This document shows positions 10,541 through 22,240 of a DNA stretch of 64,000 nt, piece after piece. The DNA lies in NCBI GenBank assembly GCA_022648165.1, contig JALCLX010000002.1, positions 247,706 through 311,705 of the forward strand, given 5' to 3'. Under the pieces are notes generated by a model. That model made no database searches and had not been told where the DNA came from. It saw only the letters and a program-made list of their open reading frames with translations. The stretch comes from Ancrocorticia sp. GTDB taxonomy: Bacteria; Actinomycetota; Actinomycetes; Actinomycetales; Actinomycetaceae. The position numbers and the translations under genes were made by a program. Each line of letters opens with the position of its first letter. Within the stretch, counting starts at the first letter, position 1.

Positions 10541-10568
10541 TGGGGCCCGCTCTCAAGAGCGGGCCCCA
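10541..10568 (-). terminator. groEL stem-loop terminator
   Basis: TGGGGCCCGCTC-tcaa-GAGCGGGCCCCA, perfect 12-bp stem followed on the minus strand by CATTTCTTTG. Confidence 0.8.
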
Positions 10569-10586
10569 GCGTTACATACGGCGTTA

Positions 10587-12287
<1,701 letters not shown>

Positions 12288-12328
12288 TCACGTCCCGCTC
12301 ACACTAGCGCCTCATCACCCAAGAGATC

Positions 12329-12355
12329 TTGTCACTCTCACACCGAGAGTGCTAA
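12329..12355 (-). promoter_or_regulatory. CIRCE-like element (HrcA operator), proximal copy
   Basis: TTGTCACTC-N9-GAGTGCTAA upstream of groEL. Confidence 0.85.
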
Positions 12356-12363
12356 TTAGAATA

Positions 12364-12390
12364 TTGGCACTCTCGGGCTGCGAGTGCAAG
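12364..12390 (-). promoter_or_regulatory. CIRCE-like element (HrcA operator), distal copy
   Basis: TTGGCACTC-N9-GAGTGCAAG, 35 bp from the proximal copy. Confidence 0.75.
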
Positions 12391-12517
12391 ACGGCTCTAC
12401 CGTAACGCTCAACGAGTTCCCAGAGAGCGAACACGCTGCGCGACGAGTCAAAAGGGATACAGCAACGACCTGCAAGGTTGAGTGGTCTCCACTCAAATTC
12501 TTTGGAAGGGACGTGCG

Positions 12518-13144
12518 TCACAGCTCGCCAGCGAGCACCACGATGATTTGGTCACCGCCTGTGGCGTTGGCGTTTTGTATAAGATTCGCTGAATCAATGC
12601 CCAAAGCCTGGGCGACGGCCTGAGCCGTTGCCTCCGAAGCTGCCGACGGGTAGTACACCTGGGACGCTGCCGGGGTTTGGTACGAATAATTGCCGGCGGT
12701 CACACTGGAGAAGCCCTGATTCTGCAAGATCGATTGCTTCGAGGCTGCGAGTCCCGTGATGCTACTCGCATTGAGGACTTGAATGGGCATCGTGTAGTTT
12801 ACTTGCGCCGTCGTTGGGCTCGGAGTCGGTGTGGGAGACGACGTCGTCGCCGCCGCGCTTGGGGTTGGTGTCGCACTCGGCGTTGGCGAGGCAGTAGCAG
12901 TAGCGCTGGGTGTGGCAGTGGCGCTTGTTGCTGCGCTCGCCGATGCGGATGGCGATGTGCTCGCTTCACCGTGATAGCCGATCGCCTGGACGATGCCCCA
13001 GCCGGCTAACGGGGCAAGTACCACGATGGCGATGAGTGCAATCCACCACTTCGCGCTGGATTTCTGGCGCCGATGCGCGCCAGATACGCGGCGCTGGGCC
13101 GCTAACACATCGAATTCATCTCGGGGATACTGGTACTCTGCCAC
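12518..13144 (-). CDS. LytR C-terminal domain-containing membrane protein
   Basis: TM helix, Pro/Ser/Thr/Ala linker, LytR_C-like IQVLNASSITGLAASKQSILQNQGF. Confidence 0.8.
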   Translation of the reverse strand: MAEYQYPRDEFDVLAAQRRVSGAHRRQKSSAKWWIALIAIVVLAPLAGWGIVQAIGYHGEASTSPSASASAATSATATPSATATASPTPSATPTPSAAATTSSPTPTPSPTTAQVNYTMPIQVLNASSITGLAASKQSILQNQGFSSVTAGNYSYQTPAASQVYYPSAASEATAQAVAQALGIDSANLIQNANATGGDQIIVVLAGEL

Positions 13145-13153
13145 GGCGATAGC

Positions 13154-13429
13154 TTATCGTGTTCTGCCGCGCAAGGAACCGTGGCGCTCCGATTCGCGTA
13201 GTTGTCTCAATCTCAATAATCGCCTCACAAGTTCGGGATATTCGAAAAGTGCTGCAGGTTTTTCGAGGATTCTTCCTAGAACCACGTAATAATGCGTGGG
13301 AGAAATGCCCAGAGAGCGAATAGCCTCGGCCTTCGTACGCCCATGCGGCCTCCACGCGGCTTCGAATTCCAAGATTGTCCGTTCTTCATCGGTAAGGGGT
13401 TCGGTCCCCGCAGGTAGTCGGCTTGTCAA
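13154..13429 (-). CDS. DUF3263 domain-containing protein
   Basis: LTDEERTILEFEAAWRPHGRTKAEAIRSLGISPTHYYVVLGRIL. Confidence 0.85.
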   Translation of the reverse strand: MTSRLPAGTEPLTDEERTILEFEAAWRPHGRTKAEAIRSLGISPTHYYVVLGRILEKPAALFEYPELVRRLLRLRQLRESERHGSLRGRTR

Positions 13430-13515
13430 CGCGACTCCTTTCCGTTGAGCTATCCGCAGTTCGTCAATCGCATCCTGTCCGTCGAGCTATTCGACTCTAG
13501 CAGTAGGCTTAGACC

Positions 13516-14187
13516 ATGCAGCCACTATCGGAGATCATCGCACCAGATTGGGCGCAAGCCCTGGCTCCAGTGGAACCCACCATCCACCAGATGGGCGATT
13601 TCCTGCGCGCAGAAAATGCGGCAGGCCGCGGGTACCTTCCTGCGGGTAAAAACGTTCTGCGGGCTTTCACATATCCGCTGAGCCGGGTCAAGGTGCTCAT
13701 CGTTGGGCAAGACCCGTATCCCAACCCCGGGCATCCTGTGGGACTCAGTTTCTCGGTGGCCCCCACCGTATCGCCGATACCGCGCTCGCTCGTTAACATC
13801 TTCCAAGAGTTACATGACGATCTGGGCGTCGCCACCCCAACCAGTGGCGATCTCACGCCGTGGTGCGATCGGGGCGTCATGCTTTTGAACAGAGTGCTCA
13901 CCGTCACCCCTGGGCACCCAGGATCTCACCGCGGAAAAGGCTGGGAACACGTAACTGACCACGCGATCCGTACGCTCGCTGCACGCCACATTCCCCTGGT
14001 TGCGATACTGTGGGGAAGACCGGCTCAAGAGTTACGGCCATTGCTCGGAGAAACACCCGTTGTCATGTCGCCCCATCCGTCTCCTCTCTCCGCTTCACGT
14101 GGATTCTTTGGCTCGCGGCCCTTTTCGCGGGCAAATGAATTGCTGGTAGCGCAGGGCGCAGATCCCATAGACTGGTCACTCCCCTAA
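13516..14187 (+). CDS. ung: Uracil-DNA glycosylase
   Basis: [22 protein letters not shown] and [23 protein letters not shown] motifs. Confidence 0.97.
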   Translation: MQPLSEIIAPDWAQALAPVEPTIHQMGDFLRAENAAGRGYLPAGKNVLRAFTYPLSRVKVLIVGQDPYPNPGHPVGLSFSVAPTVSPIPRSLVNIFQELHDDLGVATPTSGDLTPWCDRGVMLLNRVLTVTPGHPGSHRGKGWEHVTDHAIRTLAARHIPLVAILWGRPAQELRPLLGETPVVMSPHPSPLSASRGFFGSRPFSRANELLVAQGADPIDWSLP

Positions 14188-14202
14188 TCTGAGGAAGCGC
14201 CT

Positions 14203-17200
14203 ATGCTTCAACTCCGTCACATCCGCAAATCGTACACCACGGCCGATTTCACTCAGGTCGCGTTGAATGACGTGTCAATCGCCTTTCGTGACAACGAATT
14301 CGTGGCGATCCTGGGCCCGTCTGGGTCTGGGAAAACAACACTCCTCAACATTGTGGGTGGACTAGACCATTACGATTCGGGTGATCTCATCATCGATGGC
14401 GTTTCCACGAAGGACTACAAAGATCGGAACTGGGACACCTACCGCAACAATCGAATCGGCTTCGTGTTCCAGAGCTACAATCTGATTCCCCATCAGACCG
14501 TCGTCGCGAACGTAGAGCTGGCCCTCACACTCTCCGGCGTCGGACGAGCGGAGCGCCATGCCCGCGCAGTTGACGCGTTAGAAAAAGTGGGCTTGGCCGA
14601 CCATGTCAACAAACTTCCCAGCCAGCTCTCCGGCGGGCAAATGCAGCGCGTAGCTATAGCGCGCGCATTGATCAATGACCCAGAAATCCTTCTTGCCGAC
14701 GAACCCACTGGCGCACTGGATTCGAAAACAAGCGTCCAAATCATGGACCTGCTTACCCAGATCGCCCGTGACCGGCTTGTGGTGATGGTAACGCACAACC
14801 CGGACTTGGCCGAACAGTACGCCACCCGAATCGTGAATCTCAAAGATGGCATCATCGCTAACGATTCGGATCGTTTCATCCCCGGCGAAGGGGCGGACGC
14901 ACAGCGTGTGAAACCTGTGCGCAAAACAAGCATGTCGTTCTTTACCGCTGTCGCTTTGTCATTCATGAACTTGATGACCAAAAAAGGACGCACGTTCATG
15001 ACATCCTTTGCGGGCAGCATCGGAATCATCGGCATCGCCGCGATTTTGGCATTGGCAAACGGAGTCAACGCCTACATTCGTGGCATTGAAGAAGACACTC
15101 TTTCGGTGTATCCGCTAACAATTCAAAGTCAGGGAATGGACTTCACCTCACTGATGGCGGCATCGGCGGAGATGACGCAGAAGAGTGAAGGCAACACATC
15201 GGACGTCCACGAGGTGCAGATGCTCCACCGATTGTTCCAGTCGGTCGGCTCCAACGATCTGGCGTCTCTGAAAAAGTACGTAGACAAGAACGGCGGCGAC
15301 ATAGACGATTACGCACACGCTATCCAGTACTACTACGACGTCACCCCACAGATCTTCACCGAATACAAGGGAACATATCACCAGGTAAACCCCGATACGT
15401 CGTTCAGCGCACTCGGTTTAGGCGGATCAACGTCCAGTTCGTCGCTCATCTCCGATTCAGTGAACACGAACGTATTTTTGGAGCTCGCAGACGATTCCTC
15501 TCTCTACTCGGACCAGTACGACGTCGTCGCCGGCACCTGGCCGAAAGACGCGGACGACGTGGTACTTGTGCTCACGGCAAACGGAGGAATCAGCGACTTC
15601 GTTTCATATGCAATGGGCCTGCGAGACCCGGCGGAACTGGACACGATGGTGCAAGAAATGCTGAATAACGAATCAATCACAACACCAACCGATTCCAAAG
15701 ATTTCCACTACGAGCAGCTGATGAACGTGACCTTCTCACTCGTGAATGCCACTGATTACTACACGTACGACAAGAATTACGGCGTGTGGACGGACAAGTC
15801 GAGCGATTCGGCCTACGTTGCCAAACTGACCGCTCAGGGCGAAAAACTGCACATCAGCGGCATCGTGCGCCCCAAGAGCAGCGCGAAAGTGACGGCGCTC
15901 CAGCCTGGCTTGTACTACACCTCGGCACTCACCCGTCACCTCGTTGACGAAGCAGCGCAAACTCAAATCGTGAAGGACCAGATCGCTCACCCGAAAGTGG
16001 ACGTGTTCACCGGCAGAACTTTCGCAGATGAGGCAGCCAACCCGGATCGCGACGATTTCGATATCGCGTCGGTTTTGAATGTGGACGAAGACACGCTAAA
16101 ACAGGCTTTCACGATCGACGATTCAAAGCTTCAGGTGGATCCTGATGCCCTTGAGCTTTCAATGCCACAGCTGTCGATCGACACGTCCGCACTCCCCACG
16201 CTTGATCTGAGCTCTATTGCATCCGTGGACACAGATGCGATCGTAAAATCCATTGATCTTGACAAGATAATCGCCGGAATTGACACCTCACATATCGATA
16301 GTGGAGTGGATGCCGACGACGTCGCCACGCTCGCGAAAGATCTGGGCAGCGGGTACGCCGCGTATTGCAACACTGCGGGAGATGCGTGCCGCGATGATCC
16401 TGATGCCGCATTCCAGGAATTCATGAGCACGAGCGAGGGCGTCGCTATACAGCAGCGCTTCACCGATATGGAAACCACCGTCAACAACAGCGCCGAAAAG
16501 GCACGCCAGGACTTGACGGACCAGGTTATCGCTGGAATCTCTGCGCAGCTTAAGCCCGCCATTGCAAAGGCCACAACGTCCATCCAATCGCAGCTCACTG
16601 ACCAGATCAACGCGTATATGAAACAGGTGATGCAGGCCGCCTCTGCGCAGATTGAAGCCCAGCTGATTCCCGCACTTGAGAAGCAGATCTACGCAGAGCT
16701 GAACACTGCTATGGACAGTGCGGCCGCGAACATGGCGAACGCCATTGACATAAACGAGGACACACTCAAATCGGCATTTTCTTTAAACATCAGTGAAGAC
16801 GAATTGACACAGCTGCTCACATCCATGATGACCACACAAACCAGTTCCTACGATGGGAACCTGGCGAAACTCGGCTACGCAGATCAGGCAAATCCTTCAC
16901 AAATTGACATCTATCCCAAGGATTTCGATAGCAAGGAAAAAATCATCGACATCCTGGACTCCTACAATGCGCGCATGAAGGCCGCCGGCGAGGACAGCAA
17001 GGTTATTACGTATACAGACCTGGTTGGCGCGATGATGAGTTCGGTGACCAGCATCGTGAACGTGGTGAGCTACGTTCTGGTGGCATTCGTTGCGATCTCG
17101 CTTGTCGTGTCCAGCATCATGATCGGCGTCATCACCTACATCTCCGTGCTCGAACGCAAGAAGGAAATCGGGATTTTGCGTTCAATTGGCGCCTCAAAGC

Positions 17201-17466
17201 GGGACATCCGCTGGGTGTTTAACGCGGAGACGCTCATCGTTGGCTTCGTTGCCGGCGTCCTGGGAATCGCTGTAACCCTGATCTTAACAATCCCTGCAAA
17301 CATGATTGTCTACAACAAACTAGGAATCTCGAATGTGGCTCAATTGCCGTGGAACGCGGCCTTGATATTAGTGGCTATCAGCATGGCGCTGACGTTCTTG
17401 GCGGGCCTGATACCCGCTTCTGCGGCCTCCCGCAAAGATCCGGTCGAAGCACTCCGCAGCGAGTGA
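14203..17466 (+). CDS. Fused ABC transporter ATPase/permease (MacB/FtsX type) with very large extracytoplasmic insert
   Basis: GPSGSGKTTLLNIVGG, LSGGQMQRVAIARAL; C-terminal FtsX TM bundle ERKKEIGILRSIGASKRDI; 1087 aa. Confidence 0.92.
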   Translation: MLQLRHIRKSYTTADFTQVALNDVSIAFRDNEFVAILGPSGSGKTTLLNIVGGLDHYDSGDLIIDGVSTKDYKDRNWDTYRNNRIGFVFQSYNLIPHQTVVANVELALTLSGVGRAERHARAVDALEKVGLADHVNKLPSQLSGGQMQRVAIARALINDPEILLADEPTGALDSKTSVQIMDLLTQIARDRLVVMVTHNPDLAEQYATRIVNLKDGIIANDSDRFIPGEGADAQRVKPVRKTSMSFFTAVALSFMNLMTKKGRTFMTSFAGSIGIIGIAAILALANGVNAYIRGIEEDTLSVYPLTIQSQGMDFTSLMAASAEMTQKSEGNTSDVHEVQMLHRLFQSVGSNDLASLKKYVDKNGGDIDDYAHAIQYYYDVTPQIFTEYKGTYHQVNPDTSFSALGLGGSTSSSSLISDSVNTNVFLELADDSSLYSDQYDVVAGTWPKDADDVVLVLTANGGISDFVSYAMGLRDPAELDTMVQEMLNNESITTPTDSKDFHYEQLMNVTFSLVNATDYYTYDKNYGVWTDKSSDSAYVAKLTAQGEKLHISGIVRPKSSAKVTALQPGLYYTSALTRHLVDEAAQTQIVKDQIAHPKVDVFTGRTFADEAANPDRDDFDIASVLNVDEDTLKQAFTIDDSKLQVDPDALELSMPQLSIDTSALPTLDLSSIASVDTDAIVKSIDLDKIIAGIDTSHIDSGVDADDVATLAKDLGSGYAAYCNTAGDACRDDPDAAFQEFMSTSEGVAIQQRFTDMETTVNNSAEKARQDLTDQVIAGISAQLKPAIAKATTSIQSQLTDQINAYMKQVMQAASAQIEAQLIPALEKQIYAELNTAMDSAAANMANAIDINEDTLKSAFSLNISEDELTQLLTSMMTTQTSSYDGNLAKLGYADQANPSQIDIYPKDFDSKEKIIDILDSYNARMKAAGEDSKVITYTDLVGAMMSSVTSIVNVVSYVLVAFVAISLVVSSIMIGVITYISVLERKKEIGILRSIGASKRDIRWVFNAETLIVGFVAGVLGIAVTLILTIPANMIVYNKLGISNVAQLPWNAALILVAISMALTFLAGLIPASAASRKDPVEALRSE

Positions 17467-17484
17467 GGCGGCCGCATTTGAGCA

Positions 17485-18153
17485 CTAGACGATGCCGCGG
17501 CTAGTGGCCCACACGGTGAGTTCGCTGCGATTGGATAGCTGCAGCTTGCGCAGCACGGCTGAAACGTGCGTCTCCACAGTCTTGATAGAGATGAACAGAT
17601 CGGACGCCACCTCCCGATACGTGAGCCCGCGCGCGATCAGACGCATGACCTCGCGTTCCCGAGGCGACAGGCGATCGAGTTCCGGATCCGCCGAGGCAGG
17701 TGGTTCCCCTGCGCTGAATGCGTCAAGAACAAAACCGGCAAGGCGTGGGGAGAATACGGCATCGCCACTTGCGACTCGTTCGATAGCAGCGCGCAGATCG
17801 TCCGGCGAAATCGTCTTCGTCACATATCCACGCGCTCCTGCTCGAATCACGGAGACCACATCCGCCGGCGAATCGGACACGCTGAGGGCTAGGTATCGCA
17901 CGCGTCCAAGGAGATCTGCCGTGCGGGCAATCACCTCTGCGCCGCCTCCCCCGGTTCCGCCGGGAAGATGAACGTCAAGCAGGACGACGTCGGGAACAAC
18001 TTCGCGGATCTGTTGTACCGCACTCACAACGTCACCCGCTTGTGCCACAATCGCAAAGTCATCCCCAAGTGTGCCCACGACACCAGCGCGGAACACTGCA
18101 TGGTCGTCGACGACGACGATACGCCGCGTCACGATGTCATCCTTGCTACCCAC
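17485..18153 (-). CDS. NarL/LuxR-family response regulator
   Basis: Receiver domain plus LSPREREVMRLIARGLTYREVASDLFISIKTVETHVSAVLRKL. Confidence 0.93.
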   Translation of the reverse strand: MGSKDDIVTRRIVVVDDHAVFRAGVVGTLGDDFAIVAQAGDVVSAVQQIREVVPDVVLLDVHLPGGTGGGGAEVIARTADLLGRVRYLALSVSDSPADVVSVIRAGARGYVTKTISPDDLRAAIERVASGDAVFSPRLAGFVLDAFSAGEPPASADPELDRLSPREREVMRLIARGLTYREVASDLFISIKTVETHVSAVLRKLQLSNRSELTVWATSRGIV

Positions 18154-19397
18154 ATATGAACCTCAGTTCCGCCGTCGGGAAGGCTCCGGATTTTCACGCT
18201 ACCATCGATGCGTTGCATCCTCCCGATGATCGAGTTGCGAACGCCCAGCCGATCGGACGGTATTGCCTCGATCCGGAACCCTGTACCTCGATCCGATATA
18301 TAGACATCGATCGATCGTTCCGTCACCTCCATGTACACGGAAATGGGAGGTGCCCCATGAATTACCGCGTTCGTCATCGCCTCACGGGCCGCATGCATCA
18401 ACGCATCGGTCCGCCCATTCGGTTGGCAATCCCCCACACACACTACGTCGATAGCAGCGGATTCGCCATCGCGAGTGCGCCGCGTATCCTCAACCTGCGC
18501 AGCTGTATCCCGCAGCTCCTGAGCGAGGGACGTTTGGGGGTTGGGCGTTCCTTGGTACAACCACTCGCGCAGCTCGCGCTCTTGCGACCGAGCAAGCTGC
18601 GCAACCGCCACCGGATCATGCGCGCGAGTGCGGATCATCGCGAGAGTCTGAAGTACGGAATCATGAATGTGCGCGGCCATTTCGGCGCGGTTAGTTTCGC
18701 GCGCCTTTTCCTCACGAGCCACGATCAGTTCGTTCCACAGCCTGAGCCCCCAAGGGGCAACAATGAGCGCAACACCAAGAAGTACCACGGCAGCTGCAGC
18801 GCCTGAACGCACCATGTCGGAAACGGAAAGCCCCTGAAGCACCAACATGAGGGCTCCACCCGTTGCAACGATTACTCCGGCCACGGCCTGAATAATGAGA
18901 CTCGGCATCGCCGGCCGGACCGGGCTGCTTTCCGCTTTGCCTTCCTGCGCTAGTGCGGGCCTTTCTGATCCGGCATAGCGCGAAAGCTGCCACCAAGAAA
19001 GCAGAATCCCTACCGCCATCACAATGGCGGGAACGACAAACGATGCCTGCCATCGCATTTCCGTTGCGCTGCGCACAACTACAATCACCGCTGCCGCAAT
19101 GAGTGCCACCGCCCACGCGCGCAATCCGTATTCCGATGTGGAGATTCGCTGAGTCACTCTATCAGCCGCGCTCACCGCTACTGTTCCATCCAGCGGAGTC
19201 ATAAACGCAAGAAGAACGTAAAGAACAATGCCGAAACCACAAACCAGCGACAGCACCACGAATGCGATACGCACATAGGCCACCCTGAGATGCAGGTATC
19301 CAGCAAGGCCTGCGGCAACACCCGCAACAACACGGCCATGACGCGGGCGGATCATGCGCGTGTGGCCGGCAGCATCGTGCAGATTCGGTTGGCTCAC
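18129..19397 (-). CDS. PspC-domain sensor histidine kinase (HisKA_3-like)
   Basis: N-terminal PspC domain; AEMAAHIHDSVLQTLAMI phospho-acceptor motif. Confidence 0.9.
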   Translation of the reverse strand: MSQPNLHDAAGHTRMIRPRHGRVVAGVAAGLAGYLHLRVAYVRIAFVVLSLVCGFGIVLYVLLAFMTPLDGTVAVSAADRVTQRISTSEYGLRAWAVALIAAAVIVVVRSATEMRWQASFVVPAIVMAVGILLSWWQLSRYAGSERPALAQEGKAESSPVRPAMPSLIIQAVAGVIVATGGALMLVLQGLSVSDMVRSGAAAAVVLLGVALIVAPWGLRLWNELIVAREEKARETNRAEMAAHIHDSVLQTLAMIRTRAHDPVAVAQLARSQERELREWLYQGTPNPQTSLAQELRDTAAQVEDTRRTRDGESAAIDVVCVGDCQPNGRTDALMHAAREAMTNAVIHGAPPISVYMEVTERSIDVYISDRGTGFRIEAIPSDRLGVRNSIIGRMQRIDGSVKIRSLPDGGTEVHMWVARMTS

Positions 19398-19511
19398 GCT
19401 TTCAATTCTGGCGCACCCGCCCCTTCTATCCCAGCCCTACACCGCACAATCAGGGACGAATCAGGGTATTCCCGGATACCGGCGTCGCGTCCATTTCAGC
19501 ACAATGAAGGC

Positions 19512-20708
19512 ATGACCGAGAACATCTTCACACGAATCCGCCAGTACGGGCTCTACCGCGAATCGGATCGCTGGGTGGGAGGCGTATGCGCGGGTCTCGC
19601 GCAACGTTTCAACCACGATAAAGCAGTAATCCGCGCTTTGCTGGCCGCTTCATTTGTGCTGACGGGAGCTGGTATGGTGGCGTATGCGGTTCTCTGGCTG
19701 CTTTTACCTGAGCGCCGCACGGGAGAATCGCTAGTGGAACGCCTCGCGCACGGCGACTTCGACATTCAGGTGTTGGCAGCCTTGGCCGTGCTTTCAATCT
19801 CCTGGGCGCGCGGCGACTTCTTCGCATTCGGATCAAGCTGGTTCACTTCCGCAGTGGCGTCGGTAGCACTCGTGGCCCTCATTGTGGTATTCATAGTGGG
19901 CCTGGTGCAACGTAGCTCAGTTCTGGCCGCCTCTATACCTCAAACCGCTCCACCAGCGTGGAATTCGCAACCGCGCTCCGCTGTGCCTGATGGCTCTCCG
20001 GCCTACAATCCGCCGGGAACCACACCATATGAGCCGCCTCTTCCTCCCTACCGGGCACCGGAACCACGAGTGAAACGCCCGGGGGGGCGCGCACTTGGCA
20101 TCGCCACTGGGATGCTCGCACTCGCCTTCGCTGTTGCAGTGGCCATGTTTGGTTCCCCCCTTATCAGCGGGCGCATCGCACTTGTGATACTTGGAAGCGC
20201 CACATTGAGTTCCGGGATAGTGATAGTGATCAACGCGTTGCGCGGATGGTCTTCAGGATCCCTCGGTTGGTTTGCGGCTCTCACGGCTATCGCTGCACTT
20301 ATCGTTGCACCATTCAGTGGCATAGGGATCATGCGTGGACCCATTGCCGACGAATACACGTGGCAGCCTGCGGCTTCAGACCTCTCAACGAAGTTCAGCG
20401 CCGGCGATCTCACTATTGACCTTTCTCACCTGCCCGATCAGGCGTACAGCAACGGCGTATCCGCAAGTCTCGGCGTCGGAGATCTGACCGTGGTGATTCC
20501 CGACGACGTCAATGTAGTCATCGATTACGAAGTGGGCGTGGGGTCACTCGAATCTACGATTCCCGGCGCAATCCGCAACCTGAATGGTTTCGTGGGTGAC
20601 GGTTCATTCCACCGCATCGCTGATTCGAACAAAGACACCCTCACTCTGGAGTTAGAACTCGGCGTCGGTTCACTCACCCTCGTTGATGCATCCTCACACG
20701 CATTCTGA
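19512..20708 (+). CDS. PspC-domain membrane protein with C-terminal cell-wall-active-antibiotics-response-like beta domain
   Basis: RESDRWVGGVCAGLAQRFNHDKAVIRAL...WLLLPE; C-terminal GVGDLTV/GVGSLE/GVGSLTL repeats; internal start chosen. Confidence 0.85.
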   Translation: MTENIFTRIRQYGLYRESDRWVGGVCAGLAQRFNHDKAVIRALLAASFVLTGAGMVAYAVLWLLLPERRTGESLVERLAHGDFDIQVLAALAVLSISWARGDFFAFGSSWFTSAVASVALVALIVVFIVGLVQRSSVLAASIPQTAPPAWNSQPRSAVPDGSPAYNPPGTTPYEPPLPPYRAPEPRVKRPGGRALGIATGMLALAFAVAVAMFGSPLISGRIALVILGSATLSSGIVIVINALRGWSSGSLGWFAALTAIAALIVAPFSGIGIMRGPIADEYTWQPAASDLSTKFSAGDLTIDLSHLPDQAYSNGVSASLGVGDLTVVIPDDVNVVIDYEVGVGSLESTIPGAIRNLNGFVGDGSFHRIADSNKDTLTLELELGVGSLTLVDASSHAF

Positions 20709-20733
20709 AACTACCTCACTTAGGGAGTAAAAC

Positions 20734-21081
20734 ATGAACCAAACAGAGCCGATCGGGCCGCAGCACGAAAATTCCACAGAACCCGACGTTTCAGCCACGG
20801 AGCGAGTCACGATGCCGCAATCTGCCCCGCTGCCTCCACGGAGTGCCACCTCTCCCCAGGTAGGCCCCGAGGGCGCGCAGTCCGGCGCTGCACAAGAAGT
20901 CTCTCACGCACCGCGCGTCGGCACTGCGCTGTGGGGGCTCGTGCTCACGCTCATGGGGATCACCATCATCGCGATGGGGCTCAAATTTACCGTCAACATA
21001 ACCTGGATAGTGGCCGGGGGCCTCGCACTGATCGGCCTAGTGTTCCTCGCATTCTCTTTGCGATCACCTCACCGGCAATGA
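20734..21081 (+). CDS. Small hypothetical membrane protein
   Basis: 115 aa, two TM segments; follows the pspC gene. Confidence 0.65.
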   Translation: MNQTEPIGPQHENSTEPDVSATERVTMPQSAPLPPRSATSPQVGPEGAQSGAAQEVSHAPRVGTALWGLVLTLMGITIIAMGLKFTVNITWIVAGGLALIGLVFLAFSLRSPHRQ

Positions 21082-21097
21082 TCCAGCGCGTGGCTTC

Positions 21098-21637
21098 TCA
21101 GCTGTGGGACGGTGGCGCGTCCGAAAAGCGCCCCACATCCACGCCCTCCAATTGGAGGAGCGCCACCTTGCGCCCCAATCCTCCGGCGTATCCCGTCAGC
21201 TTCCCGTGCGTACCAACAACGCGGTGGCACGGCACGATAATCGGCAACGGATTTCTCCCTACCGCGCCACCAATCGCCTGAGCGGCCATGCGTTCCTTGC
21301 CGAGCACGTGCGCCACCTCAGCGGCAATACTCCCGTAACTGCGCGTAGTGCCATACGGGATCTGCCGCAGCGCCTGCCACACGCACTGCTGAAATTCCGT
21401 GCCCTCCGGTTGCAGTGGCACATCCTGAATTCGTGGGCGATCCCCCGCAAAGTAGGCACGTAACCACTCAATCGCCGTTCGCGTCACGGCATCTGGCGCA
21501 ACGCAACTCTCCATGGCGCCTGGTCCGGCGGCGCCGTCGAACGCAATGCTCGTGAGAGCATCCCCATTGGACGTCAACACCACGCTTCCTACTGAGGATG
21601 CCACAGCAGTCCGAACGACGGCTCCATTAGGTATCAC
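21098..21637 (-). CDS. ogt: Methylated-DNA--protein-cysteine methyltransferase
   Basis: IIVPCHRVVGTHGKLTGYAGGLGRKVALLQLE active-site motif. Confidence 0.93.
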   Translation of the reverse strand: MIPNGAVVRTAVASSVGSVVLTSNGDALTSIAFDGAAGPGAMESCVAPDAVTRTAIEWLRAYFAGDRPRIQDVPLQPEGTEFQQCVWQALRQIPYGTTRSYGSIAAEVAHVLGKERMAAQAIGGAVGRNPLPIIVPCHRVVGTHGKLTGYAGGLGRKVALLQLEGVDVGRFSDAPPSHS

Positions 21638-21641
21638 AGCC

Positions 21642-22133
21642 CTAATTGTCCTTGTTCTTCGAACCCGTCACCGGCGGCTGCGACGACCAAGGAAATGCGA
21701 TCCACTGATCCGTGTGTTTCCACACGTAATCAGCATCGACCACCGAACTGGACTTCTGGTACAGAACGGCCACCTTGATACTGTCCGTGTACTCTGCGCA
21801 GATGCCCTTGACGAACTGGAGTGTGCGGCCGGAATCTGCCACATCATCCACAATCAACACGCGTTTGTCCTGCAGGCCCTTGAGCTCAGGGACCGGATCC
21901 ACCAATCGCGGATCCAACAGAGTTGTTCCGATACCCGTGTAAAACTCCACGTTCAGCACCAGGAGCGACTTATGATCCAGTGCATACGCAATCGCACCAG
22001 CCGGTATCAGGCCTCCGCGCGCCACACACACTACAATTGCGGGTTCATAACCTGATTCCCACACCGTGCGCGCCAGATCGCGCGCAGCCTCTCCAAATTG
22101 CTCCCATGTCAACACTTCACGCGCGTCACTCAT
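21642..22133 (-). CDS. Phosphoribosyltransferase (hypoxanthine/xanthine-type)
   Basis: PRPP motif VLIVDDVADSGRTLQFV; start MSDAREVLTW at 22133 chosen. Confidence 0.88.
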   Translation of the reverse strand: MSDAREVLTWEQFGEAARDLARTVWESGYEPAIVVCVARGGLIPAGAIAYALDHKSLLVLNVEFYTGIGTTLLDPRLVDPVPELKGLQDKRVLIVDDVADSGRTLQFVKGICAEYTDSIKVAVLYQKSSSVVDADYVWKHTDQWIAFPWSSQPPVTGSKNKDN

Positions 22134-22240
22134 ACGGGAATTCTGGCAGTTCACACACGACACGTCCAATTCATGTTCGCGATCCGGCGTGTACCTGCCC
22201 ACAATACGGATCGTGGCTCCGCCCGCGGTATCGTGAAGTC

